A stretch of 64,000 nt of DNA from Artemisia argyi. Lineage: Eukaryota > Streptophyta > Magnoliopsida > Asterales > Asteraceae. The notes beneath the pieces are model-generated. The model saw only the letters and a list, made by a program, of their open reading frames with translations. It did not search any database and was not told where the DNA came from. The DNA is taken from positions 113,221,728-113,285,727 of the forward strand of contig CM060693.1 of NCBI GenBank assembly GCA_030686995.1, read 5' to 3'. The translations under genes were made by a program, and so were the position numbers. Shown piece after piece: positions 10,576-22,660 of this stretch. Positions within the stretch are counted from its first letter, which is position 1, and each line of letters begins with the position of its first letter.

Positions 10576-10963
10576 GTAGAAGTTGTGATTAAGTTGTGAC
10601 GAAGTTGTGGTATGTACATTGGTGTGTAAGGTTTTCTCCGCCATAAGGGAGCTTGTTGACATAGTGAAGAACTCTCGAGTTAGGTGCTCGGGGAGTGGAG
10701 TAGGGCAAGGAAGGTGTCCTTGTAGCCGAACCACTATAAATCTCTTGTCTCGCGGTTCGATCTTTCCATCTCTCATTTATTTCTTTACTTACATTATTAT
10801 TGCTATATCGTACATATTTATTGTTGTTTATATTGTGCAAGATTGGAGATCACATATTATCGAATCTAAATTTTTGAAAATAAAGAAAACACTCAAACAA
10901 TCTTTTATAACAAAATTAAAAAGACGTAAAACTATTCAACCCCCCCTTCTAGTTTTTCACAAT

Positions 10964-10975
10964 TGGTATCAGAGC
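10964..10975 (+). promoter_or_regulatory. C1 primer binding site (tRNA-iMet)
   Basis: TGGTATCAGAGC, the classic plant copia primer site complementary to initiator tRNA-Met, two bases after the LTR end. Confidence 0.96.
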
Positions 10976-11028
10976 CAGGTTTAGCAAGATTTTTAAAATA
11001 TATTGTATTTTAAAACATGTAACGATCT

Positions 11029-12009
11029 ATGGAATCTGAAAAATATTTAAAAGGGCAATCTATGCAAAGACCACCACTATTTGAAAGTGATGGATTTTTA
11101 TATTGGAAAAATAGATTCGAAACTTATGTGAAATCAAAAGATCTTGATCTTTGGCATGTTATTACCTTTGGTGATTTTCCTCCCACACAACAAAATCCGG
11201 AAACCAAAAAGGATGTAATTGTACCTTTTGAAAAACAAAATGATGATTTTAAAAAGAAACTAGCTAGAAATAATGAAGCTAAAATGGTAATTTATAATGC
11301 GTTACCACGTAAAGAATATGAAAGAATTTTCATGTGTAAAACCGCCTAAGAAATTTGGGAATCACTATTTATTACTCACCAAGGCAATAGTCAAGTCAAA
11401 GATAATAAAATAGATCTTCTTGTACAACAATATGAACAATTTACGATTCCGGAAGAGGAATTAATTGATAATGCTTTTGCTAAATTTAACACTATTATCA
11501 CAAGTTTAAAAGCACTTGATGAGATATTTTCTAGTAAAAATTGTGTTAGGAAAATTCTTAGGGCATTGCATCCAAAATGGCGAGCTAAGGTCACGGCAAT
11601 TGAAGAATCAAAGAATTTAATGACGTTATCACTTGATGAACTTATTGGCAACTTGAAGGTCCGTGAAGAAATTATAAGAAGAGATTCGGAAACGGTCAAA
11701 GTCAAGAAAGAACAAATCAAATCCATTGCTCTAAAAGCCAAAAAGGAACCTAGTGACGATGATGACTCAAGTGACGAGAGTGAAGACGAAGAATATGCAA
11801 TGGCCGTAAGAGAATTTAAGAAATTCTTCAAGAGACGAGGAAGATTTACTAGATCACCACGAGACGAAAGAAAACCGTTCCAAAGAAAAAGAAGTGATAA
11901 CTATGGGAAAAGAAAGTGCTTTAGATGTGGAAGTCCAAATCATCTCATTGGTGAATGTCTAAAGCCACCAGGTTATGAAAATCAAGGCGCCTTTGTTAGT
12001 GGAACATAG
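11029..12009 (+). pseudogene. gag: C1 gag polyprotein
   Basis: SIRE-type copia Gag. It opens MESEKYLKGQSMQRPPLFE and shows the UBN2/retrotran-gag block (YWKNRFETYV, LQQYEQF-type and [16 protein letters not shown] helices), an acidic stretch with [13 protein letters not shown], a basic [10 protein letters not shown] stretch, and a CX2CX4HX4C zinc knuckle, [14 protein letters not shown] (about 11918-11959), for RNA binding. An in-frame TAA at 11347 and a TAG at 12007 interrupt it. The pol part follows in the same frame, so Gag-Pol was one polyprotein. Confidence 0.93.
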
Positions 12010-15000
12010 AGTGATAGTGACAAAGAAGAAGTGGAAAAACCAAGGGACAAAAAGTGTTTTGTGGCAAAAGCAACCGACAAAATATGTTTAGGAATTGACT
12101 TGGAGCCTGACGAATTGGTCAAGGATAGCGGATGTTCGAGGAACATGACGGGGAACCGCAAGCTATTTTCTACGTATAAGGCATACAATGGAGGTAACGT
12201 TATTTTTGGTAGTGACTTGCGTAGAAAAATCATTGGCAAAGGTACAATTTCTCAAAACTCACTTAGTATTGAAAATGTTGAGCATGTAGATAATTTAACA
12301 TATAACTTGCTTAGTATAGGCCAAATATGCGATAATAAATGTAGTGTTACCTTTACCGAAGAGGATAGCGAAATAGTTAAGAATGGAAAGATTATAGGTA
12401 GATGAATTAGGAAAGAAAGCATATATGTTATGAAACTAGGAAACAAACCTGAAGATAGGATATGCCTAACAACCCTAGAAGAAAACTCCACATTGTGGCA
12501 TAGGAGATTAGGACATGCAAACATGCAACAAATACAATCTTTGGCCTCTAAATAACTAGTTAGAAACTTTCCTAACCTAAAATATGACAAGCATTTTTGT
12601 GATGCATGTAAAACTGGAAAACAAGTTCATGCTAGTCATAAAGCTAAGAATGTAGTATCCACTACTAGGTGCCTAGAATTATTACATATGGATCTTTTTG
12701 GTCCATCCGCTGTGCGGAGCTATGGAGGAAACAAGTATACCCTAGTAATAGTAGACGACTATTCACGATACACGTGGACTAGGTTTTTAAGTGATAAAAC
12801 CCAAGCCTTTGAAAAATTCGAAATATTTAGTAAAATGATTCAAAATAAATTAGGATGCACAATAGTAGCCATTAGGACGAATCATGGTAGGGAATTTGAC
12901 AACGAAGTACAATTCGGAAAATATTGTGACTTAAATGGAATATCTCACAATTTCTCCACTCCTCGTACTCCTCAATCAAATGGCGTAGTAGAAAGAAAAA
13001 ATAGGTCACTACAAGAAATGAGTAGAACAATGTTAAATGAACAATCCATCCCACAAAATTTTGGTGTCATGTTGTAGATACATCAACATATATTATTAAT
13101 AGGGTATCAATTAGGAGAATTCTAGGAAAAACGCCTTATGAGTTACTAAGAGGTAGAAAACCAAACTTGAGCTACTTTAGGGTATTCGGAAGTAAATGTT
13201 ATATTTTAAATACTAAGGATTACCTCACTAAGTTTGATCCAAAATCATATGATGGAATATTTTTAGGGTACTCACAAAATAGTAAAGGATATATAATACT
13301 TAACAAACACTCTATGAAAGTAGAAGAATCACTAAATGTAACATTTGATGAAACACCACCACCTCCTAAAATATTACCTTTAGAAGATGATGACATAGTC
13401 GAAGATGAAGCTATTGAAGTTAGTAAAACAAAACCCATGGGAAATGATAATGAAGACATTCACTTAGGAAATAACGAAATTGTAAATATTAAAGAATCTA
13501 GATCACATCCATTTGATAATATAATAGGACATCTTAACCAAAGAACCCTTAGGTCACAAGCCCAAGATAAAAATAACTTCTTTTGTTTCCTCTCAGCAAT
13601 AGAACCTAAGAATATTAATGAGGCATTAAAAGATGAAAGTTGGGTTATAGCTATGCAAGAAGAATTAAATCAATTTAAGGCAAATGATGTTTGGGAATTA
13701 GTCTCAAATCTAATGAATATGACCATCATAGGAACTAAATGGGTATATAGAAATAAGTTAGATGAAAATGGAATAGTAACTAGGAATAAAGCTAGGTTAG
13801 TTGCCCAAGGTTATAATCAACAAGAAGGAATTGATTATGACGAAACTTATGCCCCCGTAGCTAGACTAGAATCTATTAGGATATTACTTGCCTATGCATG
13901 CGCCCTAGATTTTAAGTTATTCCAAATGGATGTGAAAAGTGCATTCCTTAATGGTTTTATCAATGAGGAGGTTTATGTGGCACAACCTCCAGGATTTATT
14001 GACTTCGCAAAACCTGATTATGTTTATAAGTTAAAGAAAGCTTTGTATGGACTCAAACAAGCTCCCAAAGCTTGGTATGATCGATTAAAAGCTTTCCTTA
14101 TTAAACATGATTATTCCATGGGAATGGTAGATAACACTCTTTTCACTAAAAAGAAATACCCAAATCTCATCATTGTTCAAATATATGTTGATGACATTAT
14201 ATTTGGATCAACTTGTCATGACATGTGTGATGAATTTGCCAAAATCATGCATGATGAGTTTGAGATGAGTATGATGGGTGAACTAAACTTCTTCCTAGGA
14301 TTACAAATAAAACAATTAGAAGATGAATATTCTTTAACCAATCTAAGTACATTAAAGAAATGCTTAAGAAATTTGGCCTAGAAGACTCAAAACCCATGAA
14401 AACTCCCATGTCTACAGAAGTGAAACTCACAAAGGATGATGAAGGTGAGTCCGTAGATAACACCAAGTATAGAGGAATGATAGGTAGTTTACTATACTTG
14501 ACGGCAAGTAGACCCGATATCATGTTTAGTGTCTGCCTTTGTTCCCGTTTTCAAGAGGATCCCAAAACCTCTCACCTAGAAGCGGTTAAGCGTATCTTCC
14601 GATTCATTAAAGGCACTATACACTTAGGATTATGGTATCCTAAGGGATCCGGCATAGAAACCATCGTCTATGCGGATTCGGATCATGCGGGAGACTATGT
14701 AGATAGAAAAAGCACTAGCGGTATTTGCACGTTTATGGGATGTTGTCTAACATCTTGGTTTTCGAAGAAGCAAACCGCTCTTGCTATTTCTACCACTGAA
14801 GCCGAATATGTAAGTGCTGGAAAGGCATGTCAACAAGCACTATGGAAGAAAAAATCTCTCATAGACTATGGCATTAGGTTAGAAAATGTTCCCATTATGT
14901 GCGATAACAAAGGTGCGATAGATTTAAGTAAAAATCCGGTGCAACACTCTAGGACTAAACATATAGAAATATGCCACCACTTCCTTAGGGATAATGCACA

Positions 15001-15108
15001 AAAAGTGCATCGAAAGATAACATTGCGGATATATTCACTAAACCCCTTAAGCGTGAATTATTCAATCACTTGCGTTTAGGATTAGGAATGATGGAACAAG
15101 TTGACTAA
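12010..15108 (+). pseudogene. pol: C1 pol: protease, integrase, RT, RNase H
   Basis: In order: protease loop DSGCSRNMTG (near 12124); a pre-integrase LWHRRLGHANM with the CDACKTGK zinc site; an integrase core with VDDYSRYTW, RTNHGREFDN and VVERKNRSL, where the second catalytic Asp of the DDE triad reads Asn; reverse transcriptase with QMDVKSAFLNG and the YVDD box (about 14185); RNase H with YADSDHAGD and STTEAEYVSAG; terminal LGMMEQVD. Stops lie at 12403, 12553 and 13075. Single-base frame changes lie near 13062, 14335 and 15008. It is clearly dead. It lacks nothing as a domain set, so it decayed after inserting whole. Confidence 0.94.
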
Positions 15109-15391
15109 ATTCTATTGCATTTAGACAAATTGTTTTTCTCTTGCATAAAATTTAATTTTCTTCCACTTCTCCATTTCTGAGTCTAGGAATCTATTTCGCA
15201 CAAAATTAAAGATTGGGAAACATCATTTTCATTGCATATACTCTCTTGTAAAACCCAATAAAAGTTTCTTGAATACTATTCTCACATCTAGAAATTACAT
15301 GAACATCATTTTCCTTGCATTGTTGACAAATGCTAAAAACCTCTTTCCTAAATCATGCATAAACTCTCACATAAATTGTCAAAGTATATAA

Positions 15392-15463
<72 letters not shown>

Positions 15464-15909
15464 TTGACATTCATGAATCGAGCAAAAATCGAATCAAGGA
15501 GATTTTGGATTGTTTCTTAGGAAACTTATTTTTCTTTGCATTTAGGAGTCGAAACAATCACAACTCCACATTTGTTGCATATAGGCACACACTAGGACAA
15601 AATCACTCATAATGTTGTCATCTTGTTTCATCACTAGTTTTTGACTCACTAGTTACCTTTGCCTTTGATCTAAAATAGTTGCCCTAGGAAGATTGAGTGC
15701 CCTTGCCTTTGCTTGTCTCCTCTAGCTTATTATTAATTGCTTGTTTGCTCTCTTACTTAAGTGTTTTTGCAAGCATGCTATATTATGATTAGATAAGATG
15801 CTATATTGCCTCAAGGAATTGAACTTGCTTAAATCCAAATTCAAAAACACAACCTTTCTGCAAATTTTTTGCCAAAAACCCAATTCTGGCAATCTGGAAA
15901 TCACCAAAT
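15109..15909 (+). other. C1 spacer after pol, with (AT)n tract
   Basis: Non-coding AT-rich DNA between pol and the 3' ORF. It holds a pure (AT)n run at about 15396-15460. No gene is seen. Confidence 0.7.
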
Positions 15910-15966
15910 GGGCGGCCCCCTTAATTATGTAAGGCGGCCCCCTTAATCATTAAGGGGACCGGCCAT
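15910..15966 (+). promoter_or_regulatory. Internal copy of the copia palindromic module
   Basis: GGCGGCCCCCTTAATTATG, then GGCGGCCCCCTTAATCATTA with AGGGGACCGGCC: the same module as in the LTR promoters, including the CCCCTTAATCATTAAGGGG inverted repeat. It lies upstream of the 3' ORF at 16142, and a TATA-like ACTATAAATATCC sits at about 16099-16111. It may be a second, internal promoter; this is inferred from layout only. Confidence 0.6.
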
Positions 15967-16141
15967 CTGATGGTCGGGTTTACAGAATCTTTTCTGCTTT
16001 TTAGCCCATTTCAACCTACATTTCCCAATTTTCACCAACACATTTTGTCCTAATCTCCCAAACAAACTTTATCCATCCATAAACACACAAATCTTACACT
16101 ATAAATATCCCCAATCTTCAAAACTCTTCATTCATCCCATC

Positions 16142-16846
16142 ATGACCTCTCCAAACAAACCAAAACCAAAAGCCTCAAGGCTAGCAAGGATGACTGAAAA
16201 ACCCGTTTGGCGAACAAAAAGCCCTCGAAACAAATCCACCATTACCAATGAAGTTGGAAATCACTCAACACCTCCAACCACTTACTTCCCAAACTTTACA
16301 CCAAACCCACAAGGACATTCATTTGATCCTCTTTACAAACCATACAACATTGGCCAAACATCTTCTTTCATGTCAAACTACACATCTCAACCTCTAACCA
16401 CTTATAATGATCCATACAAGTTTGATCAACAATAAAACTATAATTCCAACTACACAAACCCAATTCATCCATATCAACACAATGATTCTCTCCACATTGC
16501 CACAGAAAAACAAAAGTTCCATGATGAAATAAACCAAATCCATGATCTTAGTGATCTCCTTGCTATGCATTTTGCACAACGCAACAAAAGGCAACCTCCA
16601 TCATCACCCTACGCAAATTGCCAACCCCACTCTCTCAACTTGGATCAAGTTACAAACCATACTCACTTTTGCCCTTGTTGCATCTTCCTTAAAAAACAAA
16701 TCCTCTACTTGAGTGAAGATATTTCTTGGATTGATTATCTTCTCACTCGTCCTCACCCTATACCACCCTTAACTCGATACAACATAGTGAGATCCATCTC
16801 TTCCGCTCCATACCCCACTCCATATCCCTCTCTATCTAACAACTAA
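16142..16846 (+). pseudogene. C1 extra 3' ORF of unknown function, one internal stop
   Basis: An ATG-started frame of about 234 codons between pol and the 3' LTR, open except for one TAA at 16433-16435. The product is rich in Pro, Asn, Ser, Thr and Tyr. It starts MTSPNKPKPKASRLARM (basic), has a middle rich in Tyr and Asn, and then HTHFCPCCIFLKKQILYLSED. I see no signal peptide and no membrane segment. SIRE elements can carry an envelope-like ORF here, but nothing in this product supports an envelope role. It could be a captured or element-specific accessory gene. Confidence 0.6.
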
Positions 16847-17312
16847 GCTAAATGCTTATGTTCCCTTCAAGCAAATAAAACACTCAACCATGGGTTGCAA
16901 GCAAGTCCAAGTGCTCTCTTAGGCAATATAGGACTATGTTTTTTCTTTTGTTTTATTGTAATCATGCTTCTAGCATATTGAATGTTGTAATGATGATCAT
17001 TTCTATGATTGTCTCGTATATGCTTGAATGAATCTATTTTTATTTGCATAATTGTTGCTTTGCATATATATGTCTTGTTCTCCTCACATATTTTTTGTAG
17101 CCAAGCTTTCCATAGCTCGTTTCCATGGTGCTCTCAAATGAAGGGGAACATACATCAAGGGGGAGCTTTCTACCCGTTTAACTTCTTCTATGAAGCTTAC
17201 TCGGTTTAAACTTTTTGATTTTACAAAAAGGGGGAATAGAGAGTATTAAACTCTTAAATACTTGTCTAATAATAAATTTTAGACCTAATGAGTTTACGGT
17301 TTTGTAATAATC
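16847..17312 (+). other. C1 3' untranslated region
   Basis: Non-coding stretch between the 3' ORF and the polypurine tract. Short reading frames only. No feature recognised. Confidence 0.6.
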
Positions 17313-17326
17313 AAAAAGGGGGAGAT
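17313..17326 (+). promoter_or_regulatory. C1 polypurine tract
   Basis: AAAAAGGGGGAGAT immediately before the TGTTGACA start of the 3' LTR: the plus-strand primer for reverse transcription. Confidence 0.93.
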
Positions 17327-18703
17327 TGTTGACATAAATAATGCCTAAAAACATTATTAACATATTATCAATATCTCTATGTTTTGATTATTACAAAACA
17401 TAAACCCATTGAACTAAAATTTATGACATAAACAAGTATTTAGTGATTAATATTCTCTTTACATCTAAATCACTTAAGGTATGAATAAACAAAGTGTTTA
17501 TTGCAATCTATGATCAAAGGAAAAATTTTCTAAATCACTAGAACTTTTATAAAATGTCATTAACACTTAATATCTTTTATAAAACATTTTTGGAATTAAA
17601 ATAATATGTTTAAATCACTATAAATATATGATTTCAAATTTCCAACCAAAAATGAAAAATTTTATCCAGAAAAACCTTCCCCACAAAAGGTCAAAAAAAC
17701 TCCAACGTTCATGAGGGCGGCCCCCTTAATTATACTAGGCGGCCCCCTTAATCATTAAGGGGACCGCCCCCTAATTAAGGGGACCGGCCACGCTCCAGAA
17801 CAATATTTTTGCTCTTTATAAATACTAGTTCATTCCACAGATTTTTCTCACCTTTTGCACTCCTAAACTTTCTGTTCTAGATCTCCATTTCTATTCTCTT
17901 AATCCTTTGATCATACATACATAAATCTTTGTTTCAAAGTGATCCAAACATCATCCTCTCAAGTGCAAGAGAAGAATACTTCTATCCTCCAAGACAAGAA
18001 GTATTACAACTTGTTGTGACCTCCACATCCAAGTTGTTAGAGCATCATCAATTGTATCTATCTCTTTGTGTAATTAGTTGTGAATATTTGATAGTAGATA
18101 GTTTAGCTAGGTATATAGATAGTGTGATTGGTTAGTAGTTTGTTGTAAAGTAGAAGAGTTAGGAAGTAGATTGTAGTGAAGAAGATTGGTGTGAAGTAGA
18201 TAGGTGTGAAGTAGAAAGTAGTGAAGAAGATTGGTGTGAAGTAGATAGGTGTGAAGTTGAAAGTTGTGAAGTAGATTGGTGTGAAGATTGATTGGTGTGA
18301 AGAGGTTGTGTAGAAGTTGTGATTAAGTTGTGACGAAGTTGTGGTGTGTACATTGGTGTGTAAGGTTTTCTCCGCCATAAGGGAGCTTGTTGACATAGTG
18401 AAGAAAACTCTCGAGTTAGGTGCTCGGGGAGTGGAGTAGGGCAAGGAAGGTGCCCTTGTAGCCGAACCACTATAAATCTCTTGTCTCGTGGTTCAATCTT
18501 TCCATCTCTCATTTATTTCTTTACTTACATTATTATTGCTATATCGTAAGTATTTATTGTTGTTTATATTGTGCAAGACTTGAGATCACATATTATCGAA
18601 TCTAAATTTTTGAAAATAAAGAAAACACTCAAACAATCTTTTATAACAAATTAAAAAGTCGTAAAACTATTCGACCCCCCCCCCCCCCTTCTAGTTTTTC
18701 ACA
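17327..18703 (+). repeat. C1 3' LTR
   Basis: Same start and end as 9617-10961. The palindromic module lies at about 17716-17790 with an additional GGCGGCCCCCTTAAT repeat, then TATA at about 17817. The C run near 18675-18688 is longer than in the 5' copy. Confidence 0.93.
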
Positions 18704-18976
18704 TATTGCAATCAGCAGATTAGGAGCCCTGACAAGTTTATAAAAGGGGATTTGGTGCTTTTAAGCCGTTCAGGGATAAAACTGCCTCCTGATAAACCCA
18801 AATCTTGGTGTGATGGACCCTTCACAATAGAAAGGTTGTGCAAAAATGGAGCTGCAATTTTGGTTAATAGAAAAGGAAGGAAGACGACCGTGCGTTCTCA
18901 ACGGCTGAGATTTTACCTTAAGGATGATGAGCATTCTACCAACGGATACGTCATCTTAGGAGATGGAGTCACGTAA
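18704..18976 (+). pseudogene. G1 integrase C-terminal tail
   Basis: An open frame resuming right after C1: NQQIRSPDKFIKGDLVLL, then KPKSWCDGPFTIERL, NGAAILVNRKGRKTTV and RSQRLRFYL. This is the SH3-like C-terminal end of gypsy integrases (GDxVLL...W.GPF...G....VNGQRLK). It is the end of G1 pol. Reverse transcriptase, RNase H and the integrase core that should precede it are absent on both sides of C1. Confidence 0.85.
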
Positions 18977-21356
18977 TAGAAAGTTACTTTGAGTCTAGCT
19001 ACAAGACTCGTAAATAAAGAAAAGCGCTTCTTGGGAGGCAACTCAAACTCTTTTTTAGTTCGCGTACTTGTTTATTTGCTTTTATTTATTTCCGTATGTA
19101 TTTTTCATTCTCATTATTTATTATGCATGTCTCATAGTGACTTATAAAAATGCTTTATTTTGTTTTAAACTTCGACTTGATCACATATAAAGGTATTTTA
19201 TAAAAGATAAGTGTAAGGGAAGCTCATATTTGTTTTAAAGAACAAAGTGAGCATGAACGATAATAATGAGATATGAATATACATATTAGTATTTGTTTGA
19301 TTCAAATGCTTGTATCGAGTCACAATGGATATTTTTGCAGGATTCCAGGAATTAAAACATAGGTTTCTCTAGAAATTTTCCGGAAACAAAATATAAAAAA
19401 TTATGTCATGTCAATTCTGACGGCGTCAGGTGTTATAGCCTGACGACATCAGATGTTATTTTCTGCAAAATTTTCCAGGTTTTGTTTTTTTTTTTCTGCT
19501 GGAATTGTAAAGTTTTGTAAAATCTATAATTTATAAACTCCAGGAATCTGCAAATATTCATTCCACAAGCATTATATCTTTACTTGCTTTCTAGGATTTA
19601 CTATTATATAGATTTTATCGTCGATTTTACGCGAGGTTTCGTATTGCTTTTCTTAGTATTTAACAGGTTACATTGGACAAGAAGATGATTACATTTCAGG
19701 AGTGAAGCTTTGCATGCTCATTTTCTTGGAGGGAGATTTAACCTTGTTACCATATCATCCAAATGAAGCTAATCAGGAGAGTATTTGTTTCATTGATTTT
19801 CGTCTATCTTTACTTTACTACTTTTTAAGAACTTAAGTGTAAGGGGGTAAATGAGGATACCTTAGAAACTACAATTACACTTGGTTTTTGTTTTGTTTAA
19901 TAGTAGATGAGTAATAAAACTAAGAGGAATACTTGTTAGGGTAATTTTAACACCAAATTTAAAAATTTTTGCAACATTTAGGGGAGAACCTTTAGACTTA
20001 ATAAGTGTCTCATTGATAGGAGTTATATGACTAACACAAAAAAAACAGTACCACTCAAAAATTTTCACCCCAAATATGTGAGGTTCGCCCCTAGATTTGT
20101 TAGGAAAAGCATTAATTATTAGTGCTTGTAAGTGTATCGGTAGTATTTAGATTCTAGAACTTGCGTTAGTGATGCATCCCGAGACCGCTAGTGAGACTAC
20201 ATTCGTGTAGGTAGGATTTACTATATGATAAGAGGCATTAGGATAACCCTTGTTTTAAGCCTGTAATATAATTACACTGACTTCATTGGTCGAGTAATTT
20301 TCCAACACCTTTGCAATGTACTCATTTTTAGTACACGATACCCCTAGTGCAACCCCCAGAGCCTATCTTTTTCATTTCTAACTTTAAGCATTTTACTTAA
20401 AGGAAAAATTTGTTTACAATCCACCCCCAAATGTACACCCAAATCGCCTTAGCCTTCCCTGTATGCACTCATATTTAGTGCATTATTGTTAATTGTTTAA
20501 ACCCTTTGTTAATTGTCTAATTGGTTACATGGTTGCTAATTCGAGTCATATCTTGTGCATATTATTTTGGGACGATTGGGACTTATGTGTAAAGTACTAG
20601 TGTAATGAGGTAATGGGGAAGAACATCATTTATTATCCCCATATATACGTTAATGTTTTAAAGTACTCCAAATGTTTCGATTATCTTGATTCGAGTCTTT
20701 ATTTTGATTTATGTAAAAGTTTAAGTATAAGGGGACGAAACAAGCTCTTTTGATGTATTATTTTGGATGGTAGGGCAAGAGTGTATAAAAAATGAAAAAA
20801 AAAAAGAAAGTAGAAAAAACATACGGACTACCATCCCGTTCCTTTTATTTATGTTTATGGTTTTTCGTTATTAGCTTAAGTTGAGTTGTCTTGCTTAACA
20901 ACGCCACATTATACATGTAATTAACTAAGACAATTGACTTGCCACCAGTTAAATATCCCCTTATCCAACAAAACCGTGTTTTCCATATCCCTATACCTAA
21001 CATTATAACCCTTTAAAAGATCTCTTAGATAGTTTATCCTAGGTGCTTACGCCAAAGTGGTGGAGGCTTGATCCTTTCCCAAGCCTATGGTAATCTATTT
21101 GCTATGACAGGTAGTGAGAGATATTTCTTCCATTTCCATTTGTGATATATACACTTATAACACCAGAGAGATGAGAGTATCCAAACACTATTTATGAGGT
21201 GCTAGTATATAATCTCCGTGCTTATTTTAATTAGGGTAGATTAATCATTTGTTGTAATTACTTTTATGTTAATGTTAAATGACCCCTAACCTGTAATTTA
21301 ATTAGTGTAAAAGCTCATTTGCTTGAGGACAAGCAAATCCCAAGTGTAAGGGTATG
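18977..21356 (+). other. G1 3' non-coding region and polypurine tract
   Basis: About 2.4 kb shared with E1, E2 and E3. No gene is seen. An A-rich run with AAAAAAAAAAGAAAG lies near 20796, and TGACG-type sequences near 19430. The tract CAAGTGTAAGGGTATG ends at 21356, directly before the LTR. Confidence 0.75.
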
Positions 21357-22660
21357 TGATATGGAAATATTTGTTAAGCTTTTAGGGGGTCATTTAAGCC
21401 CTAAATCGTGTTTTTATGATCAAATACTACCTCAAATCGTTACTTTTTTCATTTTAGGTACTTTGGACGAAAATTCTGGAAAATGGTGCATTTTGAACAT
21501 TTTTGAAGTCAAAAGTAAAGAAAACGACAAAATCAAGAACCCATGCTGAAAATAGTACCTGAAGGCGTCAGGAGTCACTAAGTGACGCCATCAAATGATG
21601 AATTAAGAGGAGGATGATCATTTACACTTGACGCGCCAGAAAGGAATTTAGAGATTAACACGTGACGTCGTCACTCTATACCAAGAATAGGCCGTCACGT
21701 ATGTTCACAAAGAGAGACGGCCCATAAGAGTGTATCAAGTGGCGACGTCAAGGAAGGTTTATTGCGCGTCACAAAACCCTAATGACGGTGACTTGAAGGC
21801 GTCAGGATCTAAAACCTGACATCGTCACCCCTGTAAATCTATATATAGTTTTGGATTTTACATTCATTAAGTGTGTAACTTCTAGGAGAAAAACCCTAGA
21901 TGAAATTTACTGTATCTTTAGGGTTTCCAAGCCCTCTTTTCCTTCATGTTCAATTGAAGATAAGTTTTCTTTCTAATCATTCAATATGTCTATGTGTTGT
22001 TTGATTAATTATTTATCTTGTCTTTCTTTTAACATGTTAGCTTAATTCTCTTTGTGTTTACTTAGATCTAACGAAACCTAGTTGTTGATTATTGGTTGTT
22101 AATTTGTTATTAGTTGATTTAGTTAATTGATTTTCGTGTTAGGCTTAAGAAAACTGGCCATACTCCTACATGGTAATAGGCTTGAACGCCTTAAGAAACG
22201 TAATCAGATATGTACTATGATGTTATTGTTTGTATTTAATGCATAAGTAACTGTTTACGAGACCTGGATAGGAAGAGATAGATGCTTATAGATTGGGGAA
22301 GGACGTACACAGCCCCATGACTAGATTATTGAATACAACCCTTCATCCAAACAACTATAACAAATCAATTAATCAGTAAGAGATAACTAGGGAGTAGAGA
22401 AATCTAAGTAAACACAGTTTTTCCCATTATAAGAAGTTCACCAATTTACTTTTCTGTTATTTTATTTTATTTTGTATTCGTAGTAATTTTGGGTTAGTTG
22501 ACTAGCAACTAATTCCGCTCACTATTCCAAAAACCCGAGATTTTTACTTGTTTTCATAAAAACACAAAAATACAAAAAGAATGATCCCTCACCTCTAGTC
22601 CTAGTTTAAATAGTTTTTAATCCTAACGACACTATTCTCCTAGAGAACGATCAATCCCCC
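21357..22660 (+). repeat. G1 3' LTR, 3'-truncated
   Basis: Starts TGATATGGAAATATTTG and contains degenerate TGACG dyads (21563-21830) and a TATA-like CTATATATAG at about 21839. It breaks off at CGATCAATCCCCC (22660), so the last roughly 110 bp to CGCATCA are missing. What follows is unrelated intron-like DNA. This copy is more diverged than the other LTRs. Confidence 0.85.

Larger units (their letters stand above)
9617..10961 (+). repeat. C1 5' LTR
   Basis: Starts TGTTGACATAAATAATG and ends CTAGTTTTTCACA, directly before the primer site. It contains a palindromic module, a TATA box and a GTGTGAAGTAG minisatellite. The 3' LTR is very similar but carries an extra ACTAGGCGGCCCCC-type repeat in its module and a longer C run near the end. 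Confidence 0.93.
9617..18703 (+). mobile_element. C1: full-length SIRE-like Ty1/copia element, inactive
   Basis: LTRs 9617-10961 and 17327-18703, tRNA-iMet primer site, gag, protease, integrase, reverse transcriptase, RNase H, an extra 3' ORF and a polypurine tract, in the standard copia order (integrase before RT). The gag-pol reading frame has several stops and frameshifts. It lies inside gypsy element G1. The flanks GAATG (left) and TATTG (right) match at only 3 of 5 positions, so no clear target duplication is present. Confidence 0.93.

Noticed and set aside
10369..10776. Minus-strand frames with Ser-Thr-His or Phe-Thr-Pro repeats (also at 18103-18512 and 60333-60839)
   Set aside because: Artefacts of the LTR minisatellite; they appear wherever the LTR does.
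16142..16846. Envelope-like gene in copia C1
   Set aside because: The position fits, but no signal peptide, membrane segment or coiled coil is visible; reported as unknown instead.
9612..18708. Target duplication for C1 from GAATG and TATTG
   Set aside because: Only 3 of 5 positions match, which is near what chance allows in AT-rich DNA.
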